Of a stretch of 64,000 bases of DNA, positions 44,102 through 53,446 are shown in pieces. The position numbers were made by a program, and so were the translations under genes. The stretch lies in contig NZ_JAYKTS010000001.1 of the NCBI RefSeq assembly GCF_037024155.1, forward strand, positions 186,001 to 250,000, written 5' to 3'. Source of the DNA: Bacillus sp. 2205SS5-2. GTDB taxonomy: Bacteria; Bacillota; Bacilli; Bacillales; Bacillaceae_K. The notes beneath the pieces were generated by a model. The model made no database searches, was not told the origin of the DNA, and was given only the letters and a program-made list of their open reading frames with translations. Position 1 is the stretch's first letter; every line of letters starts with the position of its first letter.

Positions 44102-45406
44102 TTACTGAAGCTTATCTGCATCAAAATTCTGAAATACATTTTTCTCTTGCATCGGAAATAGCTCTTTGTCGACTAGGTGATTGATAATCACTTTATTTCG
44201 GTGCACAGCTAGCCCTAAATTAGTGGACCCTACTCCATGACTATGAGAGATTCCGCTATGAACATAGATTTGATTAGGAATATTTAAGCGCAGACGATAA
44301 TCCGCCTCTACCTCATATCTTCCATGGTCATCCCATTTAATATATGACCCTAATTTCTCTTTAATAAAGCTCGGCACATTCGGACGATAACCAGTACCTA
44401 CGATTACCACTTCACTTTCATGAGTGAAATCTTTATCTTGTTGCCATTGATGACAGAAAATTTCACACTGGCCTTCCTCCACGCGTATTTCATTAACCTC
44501 AGTTAACACCTGAAGTCCTAAGTTCAAATCTTCACCTGATACGGAATGTTCATATAGTAAATTATAAATATCATTAATCGTATGAGAGCTTATTCCTTTA
44601 TACAATAAATCCTGAGAAGCAAATATCTCATCTTTCTTTTCCTGAGGGAATTGATAGAAATAATTCACGTAATCAGGCGAAAACTGTTCAACACTCAACT
44701 TCGATTCTTCCATCGATAAAAAGCTTTTCGATCGTGTGATCCACGTTAATTTGTATTGATGCTCCATTCTTTCTTTTAATAATTCACGAAATGCTTCAGC
44801 CGCACTTTGGCCCGACCCAATAACTGTGATCGATTTTGCTTTTCGACACCGCTCTTGATTTTCAAGAAATTTAGACGTATGAAAAACATTTTCTTCTGGT
44901 AGACCTTGTAATGATTTCGGCAGCGCAGGAACACTTCCCGTTCCTAAGACGAGGTTTTTACTATGATAGGTAGCTTGTTCATTCGTTTCAATATTTTCAA
45001 CTGTCACTAAAAAATATTCTTCACTTTGATTGTAATCTAGCTCCACGACCCTTTGCCCAAAACGGCAATTCTCTAATTCATTGGCCACCCACTGACAATA
45101 ATCATTATATTCCCTTCTCGGAATATCCAATCTTTGTAAAAAATAAAATGGATACAAACGATTTTTTTCAGACAGATAATTTAAAAAACTATATCGGTTC
45201 GTTGGATCCGCTAAAGTCACTAGGTCCGCCATAAACGGGACCTGCAACCTCGTCCCAACAATCAACATCCCCTTATGCCAATCAAATTGAGGTTTCTGGT
45301 CAAAAAAGACCGCATCCACCTCTGAATTGCCCTCAAGTAAAGCGGCTAAGCTCAAATTAAAAGGACCTACCCCAACTCCAATTAAATCATATAATTTGTT
45401 AGACAC
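44102..45406 (-). CDS. L-lysine/L-ornithine N-monooxygenase (IucD/SidA/PvdA family)
   Basis: The 434-residue flavoprotein hydroxylates the side-chain amine of lysine or ornithine for hydroxamate siderophores. Visible motifs are FAD-binding GVGVGPFNLSLAALL, the family block GMLIVGTRLQVPFMADLVTLADPT, NADPH-binding VIGSGQSAAEAFRELL, and VGTGYRPNVPSF near the C-terminus. No siderophore synthetase, acetyltransferase or iron transporter is adjacent, and I see no clear Fur box upstream. It is thus an orphan here. The start is GTG with GAGGAGG 8 bases upstream. Confidence 0.88.
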   Translation of the reverse strand: MSNKLYDLIGVGVGPFNLSLAALLEGNSEVDAVFFDQKPQFDWHKGMLIVGTRLQVPFMADLVTLADPTNRYSFLNYLSEKNRLYPFYFLQRLDIPRREYNDYCQWVANELENCRFGQRVVELDYNQSEEYFLVTVENIETNEQATYHSKNLVLGTGSVPALPKSLQGLPEENVFHTSKFLENQERCRKAKSITVIGSGQSAAEAFRELLKERMEHQYKLTWITRSKSFLSMEESKLSVEQFSPDYVNYFYQFPQEKKDEIFASQDLLYKGISSHTINDIYNLLYEHSVSGEDLNLGLQVLTEVNEIRVEEGQCEIFCHQWQQDKDFTHESEVVIVGTGYRPNVPSFIKEKLGSYIKWDDHGRYEVEADYRLRLNIPNQIYVHSGISHSHGVGSTNLGLAVHRNKVIINHLVDKELFPMQEKNVFQNFDADKLQ

Positions 45407-45697
45407 TAGAATTTCCTCCTCATTATCTTTGTTCGTACTATAATCGGGAGAAGCGAAATTACAATCGCGAAATACTTTCTCCTATAGTAGATGGTATCGT
45501 AACGACAGAAACCTGTCACGTTCTGTTTTATTTTTCAAGGGTTGACACCGCTAAAAATAATGGTTTTCAGCGAAGCTAATATAACTTTGAAAAGATAAGC
45601 ACCTGAGAATTTTCTCTTATTTATTGGAGCACGGTCCAGGTGAAGGGTAGGATATCATTCTAACGATAAAATGAATCCAATAAGTTAACTACAAAAA

Positions 45698-45742
45698 TGC
45701 CTGCCCCCGATGCGTTAATTCATTAACTCATTCGGGGACAGA
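45698..45742 (-). terminator. Terminator of the GH16 gene
   Basis: A long imperfect hairpin TGCCTGCCCCCGATGCGTTAA / TTAACTCATTCGGGGACAGACA, with the minus strand ending in TTTTTG. The sequence is of the recurrent Bacillus TGTCTGTCCCC hairpin type. Confidence 0.75.
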
Positions 45743-45780
45743 CACCACTATGAATGCTTCTTCGTAATGACTAGACTATT

Positions 45781-48700
45781 TTATTCCAATTCCTCTGCAT
45801 TTTTCACTTCCAAGACCACATTGTCAATGGTAATCTCATGTGCTTGGGCGAATTTTCCCAATAAAAACTTTAATGTAACGGTATCATCCCCCGTCATCAC
45901 AAATTCAAAATTATAGGAATTCATTTCACTATGGAGTGAAACCAACTTCTCAAAATAGCGATGATACCCTGCATTTTCAACCGCTACTTCAATTTCTCTG
46001 TCTGCTGTAGAACTTGCATCAAAGGACAAAACATAGGTGACGCCTTTTGATAGTTTCATATTCTCTTGATATACTTGAATACTCCATGTTTCATTTCCAG
46101 CATTCTCAATGTTGGCTTGTAATTCTTCTTTTTGTTCATCGACTGACGCCAATGCATCAAAGTGAACATATGAGTCCCACGAATCTAGTCCTGATGAAAA
46201 CTCTCCATTCTTTAATGGATAAAGATCTACTTGGCTATAATCTATATATTCGGATGTTTGAATCAGTTTAGCATTATCCAAATAGATGTCACCACTCTGG
46301 CCTCCTAGCCTAAAGAAAAGCTGACCATCTACATCGCTATAATCTTTCGTCATCGTAAATTCTACCGTATGAACGTCCATTTGGGTGGTTAAGACAATAG
46401 GTACAGATTCTGAATAACTTACAGTGCCATCTTCACTCAAAAATTCTACCTCAATCTCTCTTCCTTCGCTTGCACGGGCATCAAATGTTAATTCATACGA
46501 ATTTCCTTTTAAAAATTGCAATCCCGTTTGTTTCAGTTGAACGGATTGAGAAGAATCTCCACCGTCTGTAATGGCTACTTTTAACTCCCTCGTACTCTCT
46601 GAAACTCTCATATCGGCAGTATACTTTGAATCTACTTCCAATTCCCAGAAATTCAATCTTGTCATATCCCCTTGGTCAAATGTTCCATTATATAGGTGGT
46701 TCCCATCTGCTAGAGGTGTTTTTGGCATATTGGCCGGATCTTCTGGGAAAAATTCTTCGACACGAACATTTCCAACCCACACAGGCGCATTACCATTACT
46801 ACCGATATTAAATTCTAACCTCGCAGCTACATCGGTTTCTTGGTTTAATGTAAAGGTGTATTCATACGATTCAACGTGGTCTGTTAGGGAAATAGTTTGT
46901 TCACCTGAATAATTTGCATAGCCTCTTTCAGCACCACCGGATACCTTTGTCATGATATTCCGGTTTGAATCTGATTTTGCGTCAAAGCTTAATTTATACG
47001 TTCCGCCCTCGACAATGGCTATTTTTTGAATCAATTGAATAGCCCATAAAGCGTTGCCCGCATTGTTTACGTCCATTTTTGCAAAAGGGACCCCCTCGAT
47101 TTCCTCGGTCACTATCCCTCCGTCTCCAGAAAAATCAGGTAAATAAACAAAATTCCAATATGTTGGGTCTAATAAATTATCATAATTATCGACGATTGTA
47201 AACGGGTTTTTAAAGTCATTATCATAGATTAGATTTCCATCTTCAAGTGGATGTTTTGCTTCATCTGGCAGCTCCTCTTTTTCCAAAATTGGTTCAATCG
47301 GCTCTTTGTAATCTCTTCCTGTAAGTTCATAGACGCGAACATAGTCCACTTCCATTTCACCTGGAAATTGCGTTGAATCGTCTGGATTCCCACCATACCA
47401 GCCACCAACACCGAGATTCATAATCATATAAAACTCTTGATCAAAAGGAGCTGGGAATGCATATTTACTGGCTTGATTCGTTCCTTGACTGAACCAATTA
47501 TCTAATGTTTGATACAATTGACCATCGACATACCAACGAATTTCCCCTGGTTCCCATTCAATCCCGTAGGTGTGAAAGCCCGTAAAATCTTCTCCTTCAG
47601 GGAAATGATACTCTGTTCCTTTATACGTATTGTTCGGATATTGCTCCCCGTAATGAATAGTACCTCCAATTTTAGTCGTATCTTTACCAGCTGCTTCCAT
47701 TATGTCAATTTCACCTGAAGTTGGCCAACCACCATAGACGTCATCTTCTGGCATCATCCAAAAGCCCGGCCAATACCCTTGTCCTTCAGGTAATTTAATA
47801 TTAGCTTCAAATTTTCCGTACTTTTTGCTAAATAAACCTTTTGTCTTTAATTTTGCGGATGTATAGTCATAAGATCCAAATTTATCTTCAACAGGATTTT
47901 CTTCTTTTTGGGCTTTAATGACTAATTTCCCGGCTTCTATATAGGAGTTTTCCTGAGAATCGGTATAATATTCTAATTCATTATTCCCCCAACCTGATGC
48001 GATTCCATTTCCATTTTCGTCGACGATCCAATTTCCAATATCATATGTCCACTTCGTAGGGTCGATTTCATTTGAGATAAATTCGTCGGACCATACCAAT
48101 GTCCAATCGGACTTCGTTTCTCCTGGTTCATAAATGACTACTTTATTTAGAATTGAATTCACAGACTGAACTTTATTCTGCTGGGCCTTCGTTATGTAAA
48201 CCGTTCCACTTACTATCACATTTTCCAACGTGATATTCCCATCAATGGCCCCTGCAGTTACGAATAAGTCTCCTTTAATGGTCGTATTTTCTAGCGTAAT
48301 ATCAGACTGATTGATCAGTGCATTTCCTTTGATAGTTTGATCCGAATACGTTCCTTCTTTATTAAATAATCCATCAATTTGTTGATCAATTATTTGAATC
48401 GCTTGGATATGATTCATTGGTTTTTTTGAATTTAGTTCTTGATCATTAGCCCCAACAAAAGCATTGTCAGGGAATAAATAAGTGAGAATTTGGAGTGCAT
48501 CCTCCGTTTTTATCGAGGAATTCCCCTGTTCATTTTCAGCAAAAATTTCGTCCCAATAGCCAGCTTTTTTCGCTACTTCAATCACGTCGCTTCCTTTTTT
48601 TGCATGGCCTTTCGATGAATCGCTCCATCCGTAACCAAATAGATTATTCATGAGAGCAGAAAACTCTATTTTTGACATGGAAGCGTTTGGATTCTTTTTT

Positions 48701-48849
48701 TCATTTTTCAACCCGGTAAATAATCCGTTTTCCTCCCATTGTTTAATCAGGGCATCATTACTGCTACTGGTTCCTTTCGCATGCACCGGGGTAATGACCG
48801 CGAGCGTCAACACCAAAACCAAAAAAATCATCATCATTCTTTTTGTCAT
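45781..48849 (-). CDS. Secreted GH16 beta-glucanase with three C-terminal carbohydrate-binding modules
   Basis: The 1022-residue protein has a signal peptide (KRMMMIFLVLVLTLAVITPVHA), a degenerate SLH-like/polymer-forming N-terminal region (about 25-245; WEENGLFTGL..., then a LENTTIKGDL beta-solenoid-like stretch) and a GH16 catalytic domain (about 255-510) with the active site GEIDIMEAAG (Glu-x-Asp-x-x-Glu). Three tandem CBM4/9-like modules follow (about 540-685, 700-860, 870-1015). Substrate is probably beta-1,3-glucan (laminarin or fungal wall). The start ATG 48849 has AGGAGG 7 bases upstream; the longer frame to 48900 lacks one. LacI-type palindromes lie upstream. Confidence 0.92.
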   Translation of the reverse strand: MTKRMMMIFLVLVLTLAVITPVHAKGTSSSNDALIKQWEENGLFTGLKNEKKNPNASMSKIEFSALMNNLFGYGWSDSSKGHAKKGSDVIEVAKKAGYWDEIFAENEQGNSSIKTEDALQILTYLFPDNAFVGANDQELNSKKPMNHIQAIQIIDQQIDGLFNKEGTYSDQTIKGNALINQSDITLENTTIKGDLFVTAGAIDGNITLENVIVSGTVYITKAQQNKVQSVNSILNKVVIYEPGETKSDWTLVWSDEFISNEIDPTKWTYDIGNWIVDENGNGIASGWGNNELEYYTDSQENSYIEAGKLVIKAQKEENPVEDKFGSYDYTSAKLKTKGLFSKKYGKFEANIKLPEGQGYWPGFWMMPEDDVYGGWPTSGEIDIMEAAGKDTTKIGGTIHYGEQYPNNTYKGTEYHFPEGEDFTGFHTYGIEWEPGEIRWYVDGQLYQTLDNWFSQGTNQASKYAFPAPFDQEFYMIMNLGVGGWYGGNPDDSTQFPGEMEVDYVRVYELTGRDYKEPIEPILEKEELPDEAKHPLEDGNLIYDNDFKNPFTIVDNYDNLLDPTYWNFVYLPDFSGDGGIVTEEIEGVPFAKMDVNNAGNALWAIQLIQKIAIVEGGTYKLSFDAKSDSNRNIMTKVSGGAERGYANYSGEQTISLTDHVESYEYTFTLNQETDVAARLEFNIGSNGNAPVWVGNVRVEEFFPEDPANMPKTPLADGNHLYNGTFDQGDMTRLNFWELEVDSKYTADMRVSESTRELKVAITDGGDSSQSVQLKQTGLQFLKGNSYELTFDARASEGREIEVEFLSEDGTVSYSESVPIVLTTQMDVHTVEFTMTKDYSDVDGQLFFRLGGQSGDIYLDNAKLIQTSEYIDYSQVDLYPLKNGEFSSGLDSWDSYVHFDALASVDEQKEELQANIENAGNETWSIQVYQENMKLSKGVTYVLSFDASSTADREIEVAVENAGYHRYFEKLVSLHSEMNSYNFEFVMTGDDTVTLKFLLGKFAQAHEITIDNVVLEVKNAEELE

Positions 48850-48918
48850 TGCAATTCCTCCTTTAAATGTATGTGAAGAAGAGCGAACCCTTCCTATCAC
48901 CCAAAATCTAAATCCTCT

Positions 48919-48936
48919 TTCGAAAGCGGTTTCGAA
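48919..48936. promoter_or_regulatory. LacI/CcpA-type palindrome near the GH16 gene
   Basis: TTCGAAAGCGGTTTCGAA, an imperfect palindrome with the central CG of LacI-family operators, 70 bases before the GH16 start codon. It could be a cre site or a glucan-specific operator. Confidence 0.55.
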
Positions 48937-49067
48937 AAATAAAATACTGTTTGTTCATTCCTACAACTATGTAAAATAATCTTATTATTAGGTTGTTTTC
49001 GCAATGTTTGTTGCTTTTCGAAGCAGTCTATAAACGGTGAAATAGCTTTGTTTCGGACATCATTTAC

Positions 49068-49182
49068 GAAAAGCGGAAGTGGCTGCCCTGAGGCGACAGG
49101 CAAATGAAGAACTCGGAGGTGATGCCTGCATCACTGGAGAGTTATTCATTTGACCCGAGCCTCAAGCCACTGCAGCTGGATC
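49068..49182. repeat. GC-rich cassette, unit 1
   Basis: Begins GAAAAGCGGAAGTGGCTGCC and ends AGCCACTGCAGCTGGATC; AGTGGCT and AGCCACT pair. It is far more GC-rich than the surrounding DNA. It is nearly identical to the unit at 53178-53293, including GGTGATGCCTGCATCACT inside. Confidence 0.8.
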
Positions 49183-49184
49183 AT

Positions 49185-49298
49185 GAAAAGCGGAAGTGGC
49201 TGCCCAGGGACGGCAGGCATCTGGCAGTACACGCAGTGAAGCCTGCTTCACGTAGTGGGCTGACAAATGCACGAGTCCCTAGCCACTGCAGCTGGATC
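49185..49298. repeat. GC-rich cassette, unit 2 (divergent)
   Basis: It has the same ends as unit 1 (GAAAAGCGGAAGTGGCTGCCC ... AGCCACTGCAGCTGGATC) but a different interior (GGCAGGCATCTGGCAGTACA...). It is a second, older or different member placed in tandem. Confidence 0.75.
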
Positions 49299-49430
49299 CG
49301 TCTATTTTGATGAAAAATACGTGAAATGGGCGATTTAATCAAAATTCAGATGAAATAGCCACAATGTATATGAAAAGAGCCTACTGTTATGAGCGGTCAG
49401 TGGTATGTATGGAGATAGTATCCACTGATA

Positions 49431-49446
49431 CCGAAACCGGTTTCGG
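49431..49446. promoter_or_regulatory. LacI-type operator palindrome
   Basis: CCGAAACCGGTTTCGG, perfect 16-bp palindrome. It shares the GAAAxCGGTTTC core with the site at 48919, so the same regulator may bind both. Confidence 0.6.
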
Positions 49447-49529
49447 AAATATCCCTAATTTCTATACTTTTCCACCAAAAAAAAAGAAACGTTAAAGGGT
49501 CTAATACCATGCGAATCTTCACTTAGGAT

Positions 49530-49543
49530 AGAAAGCGCTTTCT
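49530..49543. promoter_or_regulatory. cre-like palindrome
   Basis: AGAAAGCGCTTTCT, a perfect palindrome that fits the strong form of a CcpA catabolite-response element. Confidence 0.6.
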
Positions 49544-49767
49544 TAAATATATAATTTTTTTTGTACCTGATCCTTAACCATAATACACCATATCAGTTTC
49601 TTTAACTTTAACATTCAACACTTTGTATTTATTTCCCTTCCCAATTCTATAAAAAAATATTCAATATTCAAGACTATTTTGCTAATGCAGACACAAAGTG
49701 GCCATAATACTAAAGAATGCCTGCACTTGTTTGTTCATACAGACACAACAAATAACAGACACTATTA

Positions 49768-50634
49768 TTATCTTTTTTCAACAAAATACATCGAGACGGC
49801 TCCTAGACCCACATGAGTACCAACTGAAACGCCCATCTGCATAATATAAATGTCTCCAGAAAAATCGGTTTCTCTTTCAATTTTAGTTTTCAAGTTTTCA
49901 GCGATTTTACTATCGGAGGTGTACCCTATGATGATAAAATCGGTCATTTCTTTATCGATTCGTTTCATAAATTCTTGTGTGTAATATTTTAGAACGCGTT
50001 TCAGGCCTCTTTCCTTGGCTACAATCGCGCCCTTGCCATCTTTCATCGTCATAATCGGTTTAAGCATTAAAATCTTCCCAATAATCGCACTTGTATTCGT
50101 AAGTCTTCCACTCTTAATTAAATGATCCAAATCGTCAACAGATAGAAAATGCTTGACGTTTAATTTATAGGTTTCATTAAATTCAACAATTTCTTCGAAT
50201 GAGGCTCCTTGTTCTCTCATCATCGCACTTTTGAGAAGTAACCATCCACTTCCATGACTCATGCATTTGGAATCAACTACATGTATTTTTACTTTCGAAT
50301 CTGGGTTTTCCTCATGAAAATAACCTTTTGCTAAAACAGCTGATTGATAAGCTCCACTTGTGCCACTAGACATACAGATACATAAAATTTCCTTGTAGTT
50401 CGCTTTTACCGCCTCATTGATAATGTCTAAATAAGTTGCTGGACTTGGCATCCCTGTTGTGGGAAATTCAGACAGAGCTTCCATCATTCCGTAGAAATCA
50501 TCAGGTTCAATATCAACCCTATCTTGGTACATCTTCCCCTCAATGTGGATGGTCAGTGGGGCTAAGCTTATATTGTATCGATCCAGCACTTCTTGTGATA
50601 AATCACAGGTTGAATCTGCCATAATTTTTATCAT
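49768..50634 (-). CDS. DegV-family fatty-acid-binding protein
   Basis: The 288-residue cytoplasmic protein has the family start IMADSTCDLSQEVLDRYNISLAPLTIHIEGKMYQD. It also has TTGMPSPATY, ICMSSGTSGAYQSA (fatty-acid carboxylate-binding Ser region) and LDHLIKSGRLTNTSAIIGKILMLKPIM. DegV/FakB proteins bind fatty acids and can serve fatty acid kinase. No FakA kinase is nearby. The start ATG 50634 follows GGAGG; the longer frame to 50646 starts inside this site. Confidence 0.92.
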   Translation of the reverse strand: MIKIMADSTCDLSQEVLDRYNISLAPLTIHIEGKMYQDRVDIEPDDFYGMMEALSEFPTTGMPSPATYLDIINEAVKANYKEILCICMSSGTSGAYQSAVLAKGYFHEENPDSKVKIHVVDSKCMSHGSGWLLLKSAMMREQGASFEEIVEFNETYKLNVKHFLSVDDLDHLIKSGRLTNTSAIIGKILMLKPIMTMKDGKGAIVAKERGLKRVLKYYTQEFMKRIDKEMTDFIIIGYTSDSKIAENLKTKIERETDFSGDIYIMQMGVSVGTHVGLGAVSMYFVEKR

Positions 50635-50646
50635 TTTGTCCTCCAT

Positions 50647-51543
50647 TACATCGCTCTACTAAGATCATAACCAATTATTCCAAAATTCTGATAGTTTTTT
50701 CATTCCATTAGGCATCATTTTTGTGTTTTAACAGGCGTATTGTTTATGACTTGCTAATTCATTGTCACTTCACTCGCTTAATCATAAATTAGTACATAGA
50801 ATATTATAGCATTCTTTTCAAGGCTATCACTTTCTAATTATTGTATTCTTTTCAATAACGCTATCGCTAACGTATCAAAAATAACTGAAATATCATTTTT
50901 CAATTCATTGATTTCATTTTTAGCACTTTGATAAGGTACAGAGAACACATAGCATATTATAGATAAAAAAACAAATTTGAAAGAAGAGGGGTGAATAAAT
51001 CATCCAGAATTTTATCCCTTTCGACCATTGCACGGTGGTGGTCAAGCAAGTTGAGGACATAGGACGAGTTAGAGGCATGGTAGAAACTGGGGCTACTATC
51101 TTCAGGTTCAGGGTTAAAAATCAGAATATGCTGCTGGTGCGGTTACAGGAATAGTGGTTAGAACTTCAGTCAGCCCTGATCCTTCCCCATGTCGAGTTCC
51201 AATGTATCTGCATCCTTATCAAACACCATATTTTCCTTAGGGATAAAGGAAATATGAATATATACAAGGATGTTCGCGATGTGGAATTCCACGTCGCGAA
51301 CATTAGGACCTCTTTTCAAAAGGATATTAACCAAATAAGATAGATTTATGGACATTAATCCGTATTTTTGAACAAGATTATTCGCTAAACGGATAGTCTA
51401 TCACCAATTAAGGTTTTAAGCAGCAAGATATACAGAAAGAGTTTAAAGAAATGAACAGCTTCTCTGATTTTAACATCAACTACTTTCCTTCACTTTTACC
51501 AACATCGTACACAAAATAAGCTTTTCTTAAAAATTTATCAGAC
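50647..51543. other. Intergenic region with frame remnants and a strong hairpin
   Basis: A plus-strand stretch of about 45 codons at 51017-51153 (DHCTVVVKQVEDIGRVRGMVETGATIF...) is open but has no start or ribosome binding site and I do not recognise it. A strong inverted repeat lies at 51267-51301. No complete gene is convincing here. Confidence 0.4.
51267..51301. repeat. Near-perfect inverted repeat
   Basis: ATGTTCGCGATGTGG / CCACGTCGCGAACAT around AATT; 15-bp arms with one mismatch. There is no T-run on the plus strand, so it is not an obvious terminator. Confidence 0.6.
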
Positions 51544-52170
51544 TTAAGCTCCACTAGAAAAAAATGTTTTTGCCTTCCAAGGTTCTGTTGATAATGCAGA
51601 AATGACAGCGACTCCATCCGCTCCTGCTCGAAGAACCTGTGATGCATTTGTTTCATTAATCCCTCCAATTCCTACAATGGGCATCACTACTCCTGCAGCA
51701 CGAATCGTCTCGATGACACCTGTTCCTTTCACTTCACAGATATCAGACTTTGTTGAAGTTGGAAACATAGGTCCTATCCCTATGTAATCTGCACCAAGCT
51801 CCATCGCATGTTTCGCCTCACTTACATTATGAGTTGATACACCTAAAATTCTATTTCCTAACTTCCTTCTCACTTCAACAGCATTTCCATCTTCTTGTCC
51901 AATATGTACGCCATCTGCTTCAAGAAATAGTGCCAAATCTACGTCATCATTCACGATAAAAGGAACATCATATGCTTGACAGAGACTCTGAACTTCTTGA
52001 GCGAATTTGATCTTTTCCGTTCCCTTGAGACAAGCGTTCCCTTTTTCTCTCAACTGAAACATCGTCACTCCTCCATCCAGTGCTTGTTTGAGCACTTCGA
52101 TGGGTTTCTGGTCTCCACAATTGGTACTACCCATGACGAAATAGAGGTGTAATTTTTCTCGGAGGTTCAT
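51544..52170 (-). CDS. thiE: Thiamin-phosphate synthase
   Basis: The 208-residue TIM-barrel enzyme joins HMP-pyrophosphate and thiazole-phosphate to thiamin phosphate. Motifs: FQLREKGN, PFIVNDDVDLALFLEADGVHIGQED, GADYIGIGPMFPTSTKSD and RAGADGVAVISAL. It overlaps thiD by four bases and is the last gene of the thiamin cluster. Confidence 0.95.
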   Translation of the reverse strand: MNLREKLHLYFVMGSTNCGDQKPIEVLKQALDGGVTMFQLREKGNACLKGTEKIKFAQEVQSLCQAYDVPFIVNDDVDLALFLEADGVHIGQEDGNAVEVRRKLGNRILGVSTHNVSEAKHAMELGADYIGIGPMFPTSTKSDICEVKGTGVIETIRAAGVVMPIVGIGGINETNASQVLRAGADGVAVISALSTEPWKAKTFFSSGA

Positions 52171-52982
52171 AAAATCTCAACTCGTGAAGCTCGGTAAGCC
52201 CAATGATTAGTCGGACCATGACCGTGACCAAACCCTAATTCTTCAGATATGGCAGCATTGATAAACTCTTTTGCTATTTTAACAGCTTTATAGACAGAGC
52301 TATTTTTTGCTAGTTCAGCTGTAATGGCTGCCGCAAAAGTACAGCCTGTTCCATGCGTTTGAAAGGTTTGAATTCTCGGACTAATAAATTCATGAAAGTT
52401 CTTACCATCAAATAAAAGATCGATTGACTCCCTCATTTGGTTACTAATGTCATGCCCACCCTTGATCACAATATGTTTTGCCCCCATTTGAAAGAGGCGT
52501 TTTGCCGCTTCTCTTCGATCCTCAACCGAAAGGATGTCGATTCCTGTCAATATCTCTGCTTCTGGAATATTTGGCGTTATGACGTATGCGAGCGGAATTA
52601 ATTCGGTTCGCAAGGCTTGAACAGCCTCTTTCTGTAATAATGGTGCTCCACCTTTAGCAATCATCACCGGGTCAACGACTAGCTTTCTCCAAGAATGGGC
52701 TGCGATGATTTTGGAGACCACCTTAATAATTTCAGCGCTAAATAGCATACCTGTTTTTACTGCTTGAGGAGGCAAGTCCTCACTAATCGCTGTTAGTTGC
52801 TCTTTGACCCCCTCAATCTTGACAGGATAAACGCCTAGAACACCTAATGTATTTTGTGCCGTTACGGCGGTAATAGCTGTCATCCCGTAAACACCCAGTT
52901 CTTGAAACGTTTTAAGGTCAGCTTGAATTCCAGCCCCCCCACCACTATCAGACCCTGCTATCGTTAATGCTTTATTGATCAT
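52167..52982 (-). CDS. thiD: Hydroxymethylpyrimidine (phosphate) kinase
   Basis: The 271-residue ribokinase-like enzyme phosphorylates HMP and HMP-P. Motifs: ALTIAGSDSGGGAGIQADLKTF at the start, VVDPVMIAKGGAPLL and THGTGCTFAAAITAELAKN (anion hole and catalytic Asp region; the usual base Asp position reads CTFAAA, so check this). The start at 52982 is set by AAGGAGTAGG. It is separated from thiF by a hairpin and a composite MITE. Confidence 0.93.
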   Translation of the reverse strand: MINKALTIAGSDSGGGAGIQADLKTFQELGVYGMTAITAVTAQNTLGVLGVYPVKIEGVKEQLTAISEDLPPQAVKTGMLFSAEIIKVVSKIIAAHSWRKLVVDPVMIAKGGAPLLQKEAVQALRTELIPLAYVITPNIPEAEILTGIDILSVEDRREAAKRLFQMGAKHIVIKGGHDISNQMRESIDLLFDGKNFHEFISPRIQTFQTHGTGCTFAAAITAELAKNSSVYKAVKIAKEFINAAISEELGFGHGHGPTNHWAYRASRVEIL

Positions 52983-53053
52983 ACATCCTACTCCTTTCAA
53001 AGCCTGGGGCTCTTTTCGTATACATACATTATTGCTATTGAATCTATAATAGT

Positions 53054-53083
53054 GAGGAAACCTCCAGTTTTGCAGAGGTTTCC
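53054..53083. terminator. Hairpin between thiF and thiD
   Basis: AGGAAACCTC / GAGGTTTCCT perfect 10-bp stem with loop CAGTTTTGCA. It has no strong T-run on the minus strand, so it may attenuate or protect the transcript instead of fully ending it. Confidence 0.5.
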
Positions 53084-53100
53084 TTCAAATAATTACAAAA

Positions 53101-53379
53101 GGCTGTTTTCGCAAAGTTTGTTGCTTTTCGCACCGGTCTATAAACGGTAATATAGCTTTGTTTCGGGCATCATTTATGAAAAGCGGAAGTGGCTGTCCTG
53201 CGGCGTCAGGCAAATGAAGAACTCGGAGGTGATGCCTGCATCACTGGAGGGTTATTCATTTGACCCCGAGCCGCAAGCCACTGCAGCTGGATCCGTCAAT
53301 TTTTGATTTACATCAACAGTGAAATAGGTGATTTAATCAAAAATCAGATGAAATAGCCACAATGTATACAATAAGATCC
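53101..53379. mobile_element. Composite MITE with GC-rich cassette, TSD TTACAAAA
   Basis: The MITE ends (GGCTGTTTTCGCAAAGTTTG and the right end TACAATAAGATCC) enclose one GC-rich cassette. An exact 8-bp duplication TTACAAAA (53093-53100 and 53380-53387) shows it moved as a unit. It sits between thiF and thiD inside the thiamin operon. Confidence 0.88.
53178..53293. repeat. GC-rich cassette, unit 3
   Basis: Nearly identical to unit 1 at 49068-49182 and at the same site inside the MITE (after CATCATTTA, before CGTC). Confidence 0.8.
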
Positions 53380-53446
53380 TTACAAAAAGATGACCGATAT
53401 CAACTTAATTCAAACCTCGTATACTGGTAAACTTTTGGTAAATAAC

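Larger units (their letters stand above)
48991..49381. mobile_element. Composite MITE carrying two GC-rich cassettes
   Basis: The outer parts are a standard MITE (GGTTGTTTTCGCAATGTTTG ... TATATGAAAAGAGCC) flanked by TATTATTA and TACTGTTA, a decayed duplication (6 of 8). The middle is expanded by two related cassettes of about 115 bp. It separates the GH16 gene from two upstream operator palindromes. Confidence 0.8.
49382..49767. other. Intergenic regulatory region upstream of the GH16 gene
   Basis: No gene. It holds two perfect palindromes listed separately (49431-49446 and 49530-49543). On the minus strand it was probably the original upstream region of the GH16 gene before the composite MITE arrived. 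The opposite end is the 3' flank of the DegV gene. Confidence 0.5.

Noticed and set aside
51170..51355. Minus-strand frame of 61 codons
   Set aside because: It spans the strong hairpin, has no ribosome binding site and no recognisable family.
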